From Nitrosopumilus sp. (lineage in GTDB: Archaea > Thermoproteota > Nitrososphaeria > Nitrososphaerales > Nitrosopumilaceae), in the NCBI RefSeq assembly GCF_025698945.1, contig NZ_JAILWM010000003.1:1-64000 (forward strand): a DNA stretch of 64,000 nucleotides, written 5' to 3'. Positions 41,364 to 49,780 of this stretch are shown in pieces; position 1 is the stretch's first letter, and each line of letters starts with the position of its first letter. Under the pieces are notes generated by a model, which saw only the letters and a list, made by a program, of their open reading frames with translations, was not told the DNA's origin and did not search any database. The translations under genes were made by a program, and so were the position numbers.

Positions 41364-42350
41364 ATGTCAGTACAACTAGCACCAAAAAAATTACTAATTT
41401 TTGCTCTATTTGTAATGTTTTCACTAATCTTTATTGGTGGAATATTTTATGCCACTAATGAAATTGCTATTGGCGCAGGTCATGAATTATCGTATCCTTC
41501 TTGGTTGATTATAGCATATCTTGCTGGGCTATCTATGATTATTCTACCATGTACACTTCCTCTAGTCTTTATCATAATTCCACTTAGTATGGGAAAAGGA
41601 GGAAAGAAGGGCCTTTCAATGGCATTATTGTTTGGAGCAGGATTGACAATTACTATTGCACTTTATGGTATAGGAATTGGCGCATTAGGCGAATCTACAA
41701 ATCTAGATCAAATTTCAATTTACATGTTTTTGATTGCAGGTATTGCAGCTTTTATTTTTGGATTATCACAGTTGAAAATCTTTGAATTAAAACTGCCAAC
41801 ATATTCTGGTACTCCAAAATTTATTCAGAATCGCGGAGACTATTCAAAATCATTTTTCATGGGACTGCTTTTAGGTAATGCTGGAGTTGGATGTCCAAAC
41901 CCAATGTTTTATTGGCTTTTAATTTATGTTGCAAGTACTGGTAGTATAGAAATTGGAGCAAGTCTTGGTGCAGTCCATGGTGTGGGAAGAGCAATTCCAC
42001 TAATTTTACTATCAGTTCTTGCAATTCTTGGAATAAATTACACAAAAGTAATAACCACAAATAGAGAAAACATTGAAAAAATTACTGGTTGGATGCTAAT
42101 AATTTTAGGTGCATTTTTAATTATTCAAGGAATTCCTGGAGGTCATGAATGGTATGAGAGTACCATGATACACATTGCATGGAACAATCTAGTATCCATG
42201 ACTTCGCTTCCACCTGAATTTCATATAAGTCAGCATACTCATGATTATAAAATTTGGATATCCGAAGAGTTTGTTCCAATATTATTTGGAGCATTAATTA
42301 TATTCCCAATAGTATGGTATTTTACTAAACGGAGAAAGATTACATCATGA
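41364..42350 (+). CDS. ccdA: CcdA-like membrane thiol transporter
   Basis: 328 residues, about eight helices. The two membrane-embedded Cys typical of CcdA/DsbD are visible: Cys63 in ILPCTLPLVFI and Cys177 in GVGCPNPMFYW. Such proteins carry electrons from cytosolic thioredoxin to extracytoplasmic thiols. The C-terminal part adds an external His-rich loop (GGHEWYESTMIHIAWNN and PPEFHISQHTHDY), not part of usual CcdA, which may bind copper. Operon with a YHS protein and a thioredoxin-fold protein by ATGA overlap. Confidence 0.8.
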   Translation: MSVQLAPKKLLIFALFVMFSLIFIGGIFYATNEIAIGAGHELSYPSWLIIAYLAGLSMIILPCTLPLVFIIIPLSMGKGGKKGLSMALLFGAGLTITIALYGIGIGALGESTNLDQISIYMFLIAGIAAFIFGLSQLKIFELKLPTYSGTPKFIQNRGDYSKSFFMGLLLGNAGVGCPNPMFYWLLIYVASTGSIEIGASLGAVHGVGRAIPLILLSVLAILGINYTKVITTNRENIEKITGWMLIILGAFLIIQGIPGGHEWYESTMIHIAWNNLVSMTSLPPEFHISQHTHDYKIWISEEFVPILFGALIIFPIVWYFTKRRKITS

Positions 42351-42484
42351 AGGATCCTGTTTGTGGAATGGATGTAGGAGAGAAAGGAGAATCGTTAATA
42401 CATGATGGTAAGGAATATCGTTTCTGTTGTGCCTCATGTAGATGGGCCTTTGAGAAGAATCCGGAACAATTTTCAGAGAAATGA
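42347..42484 (+). CDS. YHS-domain mini-protein (45 aa)
   Basis: 45 residues, MKDPVCGMDVGEKGES ... EYRFCCASCRWAFEKNPEQF. Cys6, Cys27, Cys28 and Cys31 match the YHS metal-binding domain (DPVCGM and YFCC-xx-C), found on copper and heavy-metal ATPases. The start overlaps the CcdA stop (ATGA) and its own stop overlaps the next ATG, so it is translationally coupled in a three-gene unit. Confidence 0.8.
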   Translation: MKDPVCGMDVGEKGESLIHDGKEYRFCCASCRWAFEKNPEQFSEK

Positions 42485-42711
42485 AAGTACAAGTTCTGAC
42501 CACTCCTGGATGTTCTAATTGCAATGTTTTAGAAAAAATGTTAAAAAAACTTGGAGTGTCTTTTGAATTAATTGATGTTACAGAAAAACCAGAATTTCTA
42601 GAAAAATATCCTATATTTACAGCGCCTGGATTGGTGATTAATGAGAAATTAGAGTTTACAGGTATTCCAAAACTTGAAGAACTTGAAAAGAAACTTTTCC
42701 ATAACAGGTAA
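42481..42711 (+). CDS. Small thioredoxin-fold / glutaredoxin-like protein
   Basis: 76 residues with redox motif C11-SN-C14 (TPGCSNCNVL) and cis-Pro region TAPGLVIN (about 47-54), fitting small thioredoxin/glutaredoxin proteins. Probably the cytosolic electron partner of the CcdA-like transporter. It starts 4 bp inside the end of the YHS gene. Confidence 0.83.
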   Translation: MKVQVLTTPGCSNCNVLEKMLKKLGVSFELIDVTEKPEFLEKYPIFTAPGLVINEKLEFTGIPKLEELEKKLFHNR

Positions 42712-42744
42712 TGTTTTTTACTCTGCAAAAATCTGTATTCTCAA

Positions 42745-42996
42745 ATGACGGATTATTCGATGAATGAAAAAATGGTAATTGTTCAATATGGTATTAAAAA
42801 ATATGAAAAAGAAGAGGAACTAATTGAGAAATTACAATCTATTTTGTCAGAAAAAGACATTCATCAAAGTATTGACACCTTAATTGGAACACAAAAGGTT
42901 CGACGTATTGGCCCTGAAATCCTCCAAAACAATGAAAGCCATACTGAGCTGCCTGAATTGCCAGAAAACCTTAAACCAGTAATTGATAATCTTTAA
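42745..42996 (+). CDS. Small acidic protein, unknown
   Basis: 83 residues, helical, Glu/Lys/Ile-rich, opening MTDYSMNEKMVIVQYGIKKYEKEEELIEKLQSILSE. An ATG five codons inside is an alternative. No Cys and no domain recognised. Possibly the fourth gene of the CcdA operon (33 bp gap), but that is not certain. Confidence 0.6.
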   Translation: MTDYSMNEKMVIVQYGIKKYEKEEELIEKLQSILSEKDIHQSIDTLIGTQKVRRIGPEILQNNESHTELPELPENLKPVIDNL

Positions 42997-43036
42997 ACTA
43001 CTAAATTCTTAAATTACTCCAGCGAATTCTTGTGAT

Positions 43037-43495
43037 ATGAGCAAGTTTGTTTTGTTTTCAAGTTTATTGACAGTTAGTATTCTTCTATCTCTTTCAGTTG
43101 GTTTTGCATATGCACATCCACATATTGGGCAAGTAATGATCAATGGGCACACTCATGAGCCACAAACCGAAATCTATCCATTAAATGACATGATAGCACT
43201 TGAAAAATCGACTATTTTCTTTCATGCTTCTCCATCAAACACTCTTCCATGGGGATTTGTTGAAGGAAACGTTGCAAATCATGTAGCAGGATATCCGGTA
43301 ATAATTCAAATCTTCCAAGATGATTTAGCAGTTCACTTTGCTCAAACCAATGTTGCCGAGGATGGTGACTATGAATACAAGTTCAGAGTTCTAAATGCTG
43401 ATAATGAAAAAACCACTAAAATCTTTGAAGGAGATTACTCAGTTAGAATTTTCAAAGTTGTTTATTTAGATCAGGATAACTTAGAATCCACGTAG
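43037..43495 (+). CDS. Secreted copper-site-like protein, unknown
   Basis: 152 residues: signal peptide (LLTVSILLSLSVGFAYA), then a short His-rich start (HPHIGQVMINGHTHEPQTEI) and a beta-rich domain. The His/Met cluster at the mature N terminus could bind copper(II) or copper(I). No family recognised. Ends within the convergent radical SAM gene by 15 bp. Confidence 0.68.
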   Translation: MSKFVLFSSLLTVSILLSLSVGFAYAHPHIGQVMINGHTHEPQTEIYPLNDMIALEKSTIFFHASPSNTLPWGFVEGNVANHVAGYPVIIQIFQDDLAVHFAQTNVAEDGDYEYKFRVLNADNEKTTKIFEGDYSVRIFKVVYLDQDNLEST

Positions 43496-44362
43496 TCCCT
43501 GTGGTCGCATAATTTCTGGATGCTGCTTCATCCAATCTATTTTGTCTAACATCTCTTGTTTATCTTGAGGAAAAGTTCCTTTGATTGTGTATGCATTAGA
43601 GCCATGGTTTGCCCTAAAGATAATTTCTTCTTTTGTGTCTATTTGATTGATTAATTCGCGTAACTCTTCTAGTGATTCATCATCATCAATTCTAACAAAC
43701 TCTCCTTGGTATTTCTCCAAAAACTCTTGTTTTATTCCATTTTCCAGATACAGCGTTAATGCTCCCACATAATTTGGTGAGCATGCACTGATCACTTCAG
43801 CTGTGCCCTTGATGTGCTCTTTTGAATATTTTTTTCCTCCAAGTCCCAAAATTACCATGCATGACATGATATATCCTGCATCCTTTGCTTTGTTGACTGA
43901 CTTTATGATAGTTTTAGCTAGTGCACCCTTTGTGACTTTTTTTAGAACAATATCTGAACCACTCTCTATTCCCAAATAGAACATGTCTAATCCAGCCTCA
44001 TTCATTTTTTTAAGTTCTTCAGGTGTCTTCTTTAGAATGTTCATTGGCATTGCATAGCAAGAAATTCGCTCAATATTTGCAAATTTTTCTCTAATATACT
44101 TTACAATTTTAATCATATATTCTGCATCGAGATTTAATGCATCACCGTCTGCAAGAAATACTCGTCTAGTTTCTGGGAGATATTTTGCCATCATGTCAAT
44201 CTCTTCTTTTACTTGTTCCCATGGTCTCTCAGAGTATTCTTTGGATCTGTACATGTCACAAAAAGAGCACTCATTAAATGAGCAACCAAGAGTAACTTGG
44301 AAAATCAGTGATCTAGCTTCTGATGGTGGTCTATACAGCGGTGCATCATAGTTTAACATCAT
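43481..44362 (-). CDS. Radical SAM protein
   Basis: 293 residues. The iron-sulfur cysteines are C27-x4-C32-x2-C35 (GCSFNECSFC), a spacing used by a subgroup of radical SAM proteins rather than the usual C-x3-C-x2-C. SAM-binding GIESGS, IVLGLGG and related strands follow. Family members of this shape are Elp3-like or coproporphyrinogen-oxidase-like; substrate unknown. No auxiliary cluster motif is evident. Confidence 0.85.
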   Translation of the reverse strand: MMLNYDAPLYRPPSEARSLIFQVTLGCSFNECSFCDMYRSKEYSERPWEQVKEEIDMMAKYLPETRRVFLADGDALNLDAEYMIKIVKYIREKFANIERISCYAMPMNILKKTPEELKKMNEAGLDMFYLGIESGSDIVLKKVTKGALAKTIIKSVNKAKDAGYIMSCMVILGLGGKKYSKEHIKGTAEVISACSPNYVGALTLYLENGIKQEFLEKYQGEFVRIDDDESLEELRELINQIDTKEEIIFRANHGSNAYTIKGTFPQDKQEMLDKIDWMKQHPEIMRPQGLRGF

Positions 44363-44463
44363 TTTAATTCAATGAAAATGGTTTGATTTGTTTTTTATAC
44401 TTTCTATTTTTATCTACACACAAAATACCTTTTAGGAGTAAATGAGAACAATTTTCATTACTC

Positions 44464-44766
44464 ATGGCAAATGATCCTGATGCAAAAAGACTGCTTTGGT
44501 TTGTTTTTGCAGGTTCACGTGGAGGATTAAATCGATTAAAGATTATCTCTGAATTAAAGCAAAACCCAAAAAATACTAATCAATTAGCAAATGATATTGG
44601 TCTTGATTACAAGGCAATTCAACATCACATCAAAGTATTAGAAAAAAATAATTTGATTACTAGAGTTGGAGAAAAGTATGGTGTAATGTACTTTATCTCT
44701 ACATATCTTGAGGTAAACATGGAGACATTAGAAGAAATTGAAGAAAAATTGGATAAAAGTAAATAA
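44464..44766 (+). CDS. ArsR-like winged-helix regulator
   Basis: 100 residues with a single wHTH: LNRLKIISELKQNPKNTNQLANDIGLDYKAIQHHIKVLEKNNLITRVGEKYG. Typical of thaumarchaeal small HTH proteins. Upstream of two small membrane-protein genes on the same strand, 25 bp from the first, which suggests it controls them or the membrane proteins modulate it. Confidence 0.82.
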   Translation: MANDPDAKRLLWFVFAGSRGGLNRLKIISELKQNPKNTNQLANDIGLDYKAIQHHIKVLEKNNLITRVGEKYGVMYFISTYLEVNMETLEEIEEKLDKSK

Positions 44767-44791
44767 AAGCTCAAGAGGTGTTTTTGTCTAA

Positions 44792-45076
44792 ATGGAGTCT
44801 ACTTCACTAATTTTGTCTATTGTATCTATTGCAAATATGGGAATTCTTGGAATTTTAATTTGCATTTTTGGCAAAATGTATGGCAAAACTAGAGCACAAC
44901 TTCCATTGGGCATGATTGTAGTGGCAGCAATGCTGTTTTTGCATAATGTCATTGGCGCATTTGCTTACTTTTCTATGGAAGAGATATTCTCACATGAAAT
45001 TTTCCCATATATGTTGGGAGTTGGAATTGCAGAACTTGCAGGTTTGTTGATATTCCTAAAGATTACATTGGACTAA
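44792..45076 (+). CDS. Small three-helix membrane protein
   Basis: 94 residues; helices at about 4-27, 35-58 and 68-90. Polar residues are few. No domain recognised. Paired with the HTH regulator upstream and another membrane protein downstream. Confidence 0.6.
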   Translation: MESTSLILSIVSIANMGILGILICIFGKMYGKTRAQLPLGMIVVAAMLFLHNVIGAFAYFSMEEIFSHEIFPYMLGVGIAELAGLLIFLKITLD

Positions 45077-45111
45077 TCTTAGTTTATTTGGAACAACAAT
45101 AATTTTCTGAT

Positions 45112-45555
45112 GTGCTTCAAGAATATTTGAGATTAAATAAAAATATTCTAATTGCATTTGCTGCATCAATTACAATTTCAGCAGTTATTGCACAGCTTCT
45201 AGCTGAGCAGGCAGCCTATCTTAACACAACTTATACTACAATTGTTGATTATGTGATTTACTTTTCTGTGTTTAGTGGATTATTCTATCTTGATAATAGA
45301 AAGAAATATCGACTTGAATCAGGTGGAATTGACTCAGCTAAACTAAAACATGATCTTAAAAAATTAATTACATCACTTGGAATTGCAGAAATAGTATATA
45401 CTGCAGTAAGATGGATTCTGCAATATTATTTTTTAACAATCAACTACGATCCATACCTGGCATCAATTGTATCACAAGGATTATCTACAATCATTTACAT
45501 GTTAGTAGTGAATTTTATTGTTAAGATAACGAGGCTGTACAAAGATGGGAATTAG
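45112..45555 (+). CDS. Four-helix membrane protein, unknown
   Basis: 147 residues from GTG 45112. Helices at about 8-30, 41-60, 85-105 and 114-135, with a basic loop (DNRKKYRLESGGIDSAKLKHDLKK) between the second and third. No family known. Overlaps the RNase HI-like gene start by 11 bp. Confidence 0.62.
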   Translation: MLQEYLRLNKNILIAFAASITISAVIAQLLAEQAAYLNTTYTTIVDYVIYFSVFSGLFYLDNRKKYRLESGGIDSAKLKHDLKKLITSLGIAEIVYTAVRWILQYYFLTINYDPYLASIVSQGLSTIIYMLVVNFIVKITRLYKDGN

Positions 45556-45901
45556 TGTTTATGTTGATGGCTCTGGAGGCCCTGGTGGTGGATTTGGTTA
45601 CTTTGTTAAAGAGACTGGTGAATCATTTTATAAAAAAAAACCTGAGATAACAAACAATCAAGCAGAATACATGGCAATTATTTCTGCACTAAACAAGTTT
45701 GCAAATTCTTCTGAAGAGATTACCATTTACAGTGATTCAAAAAATACTGTAAACCAACTTAATCATGAATTTGCAATTAATAATGAACAACTTCGTGACT
45801 TGGCACGTGAAGCTTGGTCAATTATGGGTAAAATTTCAAACCTTTCAATTGTTTGGGTTCCAAGAAAAGATAATCTTGCAGGGAAAATGCTGGGAAGCTA
45901 G
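45545..45901 (+). CDS. rnhA: RNase HI-like protein
   Basis: 118 residues. RNase H fold with catalytic Asp8 (VYVDGSGG), Glu41 (NNQAEYMAI) and Asp64 (IYSDSKNT). The fourth conserved acidic residue, normally in an N-x-x-A-D-x-LA motif, is replaced: the C terminus reads DNLAGKMLGS, with Gly113 where Asp would be. E. coli RNase HI tolerates some change there. Probably cleaves RNA of RNA-DNA hybrids; activity should be tested. A normal archaeal RNase HII is expected elsewhere. Confidence 0.78.
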   Translation: MGISVYVDGSGGPGGGFGYFVKETGESFYKKKPEITNNQAEYMAIISALNKFANSSEEITIYSDSKNTVNQLNHEFAINNEQLRDLAREAWSIMGKISNLSIVWVPRKDNLAGKMLGS

Positions 45902-45933
45902 AAAAATAGAGATCAGAAATTTCTATGAATAAC

Positions 45934-45943
45934 TTTATTATAC
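45934..45943 (+). promoter_or_regulatory. TATA-like box of the 4-hydroxybutyrate-CoA ligase gene
   Basis: tttattatac lies 25-34 nt before ATG 45968; expected transcription start about 45964, hence a leader of a few bases at most. No Shine-Dalgarno sequence seen in between. Confidence 0.5.
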
Positions 45944-45967
45944 AAATTCCTTTGATCCAACATAACT

Positions 45968-48064
45968 ATGGCTGAATCTGTAATTTTATCGCCAAAATCA
46001 ATTGCAGTTATCGGTGCATCTGACAAACGTGGAAGTGTTGGAGCTACTATTACATCAAACATTATGAATGGATTCAAAGGAACTGTTTATCCAATTAGTC
46101 CATCACGTGATATTGTATTTTACAAAAAAGCATACAAGAGTGTCTTGGATGTTCCTAAACCAATTGATCTTGCTGTGATTGTTATTAAAAACACTCTAGT
46201 TGCACCAGTTCTAGAAGAATGTGGAAAGAAAAAGATCAAAGGTGTTGTAATCATTACAGCAGGATTCAAAGAAGTTGATGAAGAAGGAGCTAAACGTGAA
46301 CAAGAAATTAAAGATATTGCAAAAAAATACAAAATCCAAATCATTGGCCCAAACTGTCTTGGAGTCATGAATCTTGATCCAAAGACAATGATGAATTCTA
46401 CTTTTCTTAAAGTTACACCAAAATCTGGAAAGATTGCACTTGTATCACAAAGCGGTGCAATTTGTGCAGCATTAGTTGAGGATGCAAGTGCTCAGGGAAT
46501 TGGATTCTCTGCAGTTGTAAGTCTTGGAAACAAAGCTGTAATGAGCGAAGTTGATATTCTAAAAGTTCTTGCAAATCACAAGCAAACAAGAGTTATTGTA
46601 ATGTATCTAGAAGACATGGGGGATGGACAAGAATTCCTCAAAGTTTGCAAAAATATTACTAAAAAACTCAAAAAACCAATACTTGTATTAAAATCCGGAA
46701 GAAGTCCAGAAGGTGCAAAGGCTGCAATGTCTCATACTGGTGCCCTGATGGGCTCAGATGAAATCTACGATGCCCTACTAAAGCAATCAGGTGCAATACG
46801 TGTTGATACTATGGAAGAATTATTTGATTATGCTACAGCATTTTCAAAACAACCACTACCATCAACTGGTGATCTTGTAATTGTTTCAAATGCAGGCGGT
46901 CCTGCAATTATTTCAACTGATGCATGCTCTAAGATGAAGATAAAGATGGCTGATATTACAAGTATTAGGAAAAAAATTGATGAGGTGATTCCACCTTGGG
47001 GAAGCTCTAGAAATCCTGTTGATATTGTAGGAGATGCTGATTTTAATCGATTCCATAACGTACTTGATAGAGTACTAAAACACCCAAAAGTTGGCTCTGT
47101 AATCTCAATGTGTACTCCTTCTGGAACCCTGAACTATGACAAACTAGCAGAAGTAATTGTTGAGATGTCAAAAAAATACAAAAAGACAATGCTTGCAAGT
47201 CTGATGGGACTAGATGAGGGAATTACAAATAGGGAAATTTTAGCAGAAGGGAACATTCCATACTATACATATGCAGAAGGTGCAATCAGAACTCTTGCCT
47301 CTATGATTAGATTTTCTAATTGGATTAAAGCCCCTGATGGAAAAATTACAAAATTCAAAGTAAACAAAGCAAAGGCAAAGAAAATTTTTGATAAAGTAAA
47401 AAAAGAAAAGAGACCAAATCTTCTAGAAGAAGAAGGACAAGAGGTTCTCAAAGCATATGGGTTACCATTACCAACAAGTGCATTAGCTAAAACAGAAGAT
47501 GAAGCAGTCAAAATTGCAAAGAAGATTGGATATCCTGTTGTAATGAAGATTGCATCACCGCAAATCATCCACAAATCTGATGCAGGCGGTGTCAAAGTTA
47601 ACTTGACAAATGATTCTGAAGTAAGAGATGCATTCAAAACAATAATCAAAAATGCAAAAAATTACAACAAGAAAGCCGAGATCAAAGGTGTACTAATTGT
47701 AGAGATGGTAAAAGGAGGAAAAGAACTAATCATAGGCTCAAAACTTGAACCTGGATTTGGTCCCGTCATCATGCTTGGAATGGGGGGAATCTATGTTGAA
47801 GTTCTCAAAGATGTTACATTCAAGCTTGCACCTGTAACTAATCTAGAAGCTGATGATATGATAGCCTCAATTAAAACACAAAAACTACTTCAAGGAGTTA
47901 GAGGAGAAAAGCCTTCAGATATTGCAAAACTTTCTGAATGCATTCAAAGACTATCACAACTAGTTACCGACTTTAAAGAGATCAAGGAACTTGACATGAA
48001 TCCTGTACTAGTCATGGAAAAAGGAAAGGGCTGTCGCATTTTAGATGTCAGAATTGGCCTTTAA
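45968..48064 (+). CDS. 4-Hydroxybutyrate-CoA ligase (ADP-forming)
   Basis: 698 residues: N-terminal CoA-binding domain (about 1-135, VIGASDKRGSVGATI, AVIVIKNTLVAPV), ligase-CoA domain with phosphorylated His256 in MSHTGALMGSD, and a C-terminal ATP-grasp domain from about 470 (KKIGYPVVMKIASPQIIHKSDAGGV, GGKELIIGSKLEPGFGPVI). This is an acyl-CoA synthetase that makes ADP, not AMP. Together with the dehydratase 73 bp downstream it matches the thaumarchaeal 3HP/4HB cycle pair known in Nitrosopumilus maritimus. A related 3-hydroxypropionate enzyme exists, so the substrate is inferred from context. Confidence 0.88.
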   Translation: MAESVILSPKSIAVIGASDKRGSVGATITSNIMNGFKGTVYPISPSRDIVFYKKAYKSVLDVPKPIDLAVIVIKNTLVAPVLEECGKKKIKGVVIITAGFKEVDEEGAKREQEIKDIAKKYKIQIIGPNCLGVMNLDPKTMMNSTFLKVTPKSGKIALVSQSGAICAALVEDASAQGIGFSAVVSLGNKAVMSEVDILKVLANHKQTRVIVMYLEDMGDGQEFLKVCKNITKKLKKPILVLKSGRSPEGAKAAMSHTGALMGSDEIYDALLKQSGAIRVDTMEELFDYATAFSKQPLPSTGDLVIVSNAGGPAIISTDACSKMKIKMADITSIRKKIDEVIPPWGSSRNPVDIVGDADFNRFHNVLDRVLKHPKVGSVISMCTPSGTLNYDKLAEVIVEMSKKYKKTMLASLMGLDEGITNREILAEGNIPYYTYAEGAIRTLASMIRFSNWIKAPDGKITKFKVNKAKAKKIFDKVKKEKRPNLLEEEGQEVLKAYGLPLPTSALAKTEDEAVKIAKKIGYPVVMKIASPQIIHKSDAGGVKVNLTNDSEVRDAFKTIIKNAKNYNKKAEIKGVLIVEMVKGGKELIIGSKLEPGFGPVIMLGMGGIYVEVLKDVTFKLAPVTNLEADDMIASIKTQKLLQGVRGEKPSDIAKLSECIQRLSQLVTDFKEIKELDMNPVLVMEKGKGCRILDVRIGL

Positions 48065-48104
48065 TTGCGAATAAACCTAATTTTTTCCTTGTTCCTAATT
48101 TAGA

Positions 48105-48114
48105 ATATTTATAC
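48105..48114 (+). promoter_or_regulatory. TATA-like box of the 4-hydroxybutyryl-CoA dehydratase gene
   Basis: atatttatac lies 24-33 nt before ATG 48138, so the message is essentially leaderless. It gives the dehydratase its own promoter in the 73-bp gap after the ligase. The aaggtgg at 48121-48127 is too far upstream of the start to be decisive. Confidence 0.5.
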
Positions 48115-48137
48115 CCGAGAAAGGTGGATAAAGTTAC

Positions 48138-49664
48138 ATGGCTAATGTCTTAAAGACAATTAGATCAGGGGAAGATTACATTGAGAGCTTGAGAGGACGT
48201 GATCTCAAAGTTTACTTGTTTGGAGAATTAGTAAAAGAGCCAGTCGATCATCCTATGATTAGACCATCAATTAACGCAGTTGCAGAAACTTATGATCTTG
48301 CAATGCGCGAAGAAGAATTGGCTTCTGCTGATTCATCACTTACTGGACTTAGAGTTAACCGATTTTTGCACATTGCAGAGAGTGCACAGGACTTAGTAAT
48401 GCAAAATAAGATGCAGAGAAAACTAGGACAAAATACTGGTACATGTTTCCAGAGATGTGTTGGAATGGATGCACTCAATTCATTGCATTCAACTACTTTT
48501 GAGATTGATGAGAAACATGGAACTGATTATCATAAACGATTCTTAGAATTTGTAAAGATGGTTCAAAAAGAAAATCTTGTAATCGGTGGTGCCATGACTG
48601 ATCCAAAAGGAGACAGAAGCAAAGGACCCGCAGAACAAGACGATCCTGATTTGTTTACTAGAATAGTTGACAGAGACGAAAAAGGAATCTATGTATCTGG
48701 TGCAAAGGCGCACCAAACTGGTTGTATCAACTCACACTGGATTATTTTAATGCCAACAGTTAGACTAACTGAAAACGATAAAGATTGGGCAGTAGTTGGA
48801 GCAATTCCAGCTGATGCACCAGGAGTTACTTACATCTATGGAAGACAATCTTGTGACACACGAAGTATGGAAGAAGGAAACATCGATGTTGGAAATGAAA
48901 AGTATGGTGGACAAGAAGCATTGATGATTCTAGATAGAGTGTTTATTCCATGGGACAAAGTTTTCATGCATGGAGAATTTGAATTTGCATCTATGTTAAT
49001 TGAGAGATTTACTTGCTATCACCGACGCAGCTACGTTTGCAAAACTGGTCTTGGAGATGTACTAATTGGTGCAGCAGCAACAATTGCTGATTACAATGGT
49101 GTTCCAAAAGTCTCTCACATTAAAGACAAAATTATTGAAATGACTCATCTTAATGAAACAATATTTGCAGCAGGAATTGCATCATCGCATCAGGGACAAA
49201 AAATGAAGTCAGGTGTATATCTAAATGATGACATGCTAGCACAAGTATGTAAACACAATGTAACAAGATTCCCATATGAGATTAGCCGACTTGCACAAGA
49301 CATTGCAGGTGGTCTAGTAGTTACTTTGCCATCTGAGAAGGACTTTAGACATCCAGTTGCTGGTCCATTACTCAAAAAATACTTGGCAGGAAGAAAGGGA
49401 GCAGATGTTGAAAATAGAATGAGAATATTGAGATTAATTGAAAATATGACTCTTGGAAGAAATGCTGTAGGATATCTTACTGAATCTATGCATGGTGCAG
49501 GCTCACCACAAGCACAAAGAATTCAGATTCAGCGACAAATGCAGGTCGGTTACAAAAAAAATCTTGCAAAACATTTAGCTGGTATTACAAATGATGTGGA
49601 AGAGCCAAAAGAGCCATCTGAATATTTTAAACGAGTATTCAAAACCAAAGATTCTGTTCTATAA
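48138..49664 (+). CDS. 4-Hydroxybutyryl-CoA dehydratase
   Basis: 508 residues. It dehydrates 4-hydroxybutyryl-CoA to crotonyl-CoA, the key step of the 3HP/4HB cycle, using FAD and a [4Fe-4S] cluster. Cluster ligands are visible: Cys103 and Cys107 (GTCFQRC), His295 and Cys301 (CYHRRSYVC). The FAD-fold residues TGCINSHWIILMPT and the acyl-CoA dehydrogenase-like helices AIADYNG match the family. The His-Cys spacing is six, one shorter than the pair reported for Clostridium aminobutyricum (H292/C299). Oxygen-tolerance of the thaumarchaeal enzyme is known from literature, not visible here. Confidence 0.92.
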   Translation: MANVLKTIRSGEDYIESLRGRDLKVYLFGELVKEPVDHPMIRPSINAVAETYDLAMREEELASADSSLTGLRVNRFLHIAESAQDLVMQNKMQRKLGQNTGTCFQRCVGMDALNSLHSTTFEIDEKHGTDYHKRFLEFVKMVQKENLVIGGAMTDPKGDRSKGPAEQDDPDLFTRIVDRDEKGIYVSGAKAHQTGCINSHWIILMPTVRLTENDKDWAVVGAIPADAPGVTYIYGRQSCDTRSMEEGNIDVGNEKYGGQEALMILDRVFIPWDKVFMHGEFEFASMLIERFTCYHRRSYVCKTGLGDVLIGAAATIADYNGVPKVSHIKDKIIEMTHLNETIFAAGIASSHQGQKMKSGVYLNDDMLAQVCKHNVTRFPYEISRLAQDIAGGLVVTLPSEKDFRHPVAGPLLKKYLAGRKGADVENRMRILRLIENMTLGRNAVGYLTESMHGAGSPQAQRIQIQRQMQVGYKKNLAKHLAGITNDVEEPKEPSEYFKRVFKTKDSVL

Positions 49665-49780
49665 TCATAGAATAAGTTTTAATTTTGTTATCTGTTCGAT
49701 TTTGATTAGTACTTTTTCAAAGTGACTGTTATTTTTCTAACTAACAGGCTTTTAAGTAATAAAAAAATTTGTTTTAAACA

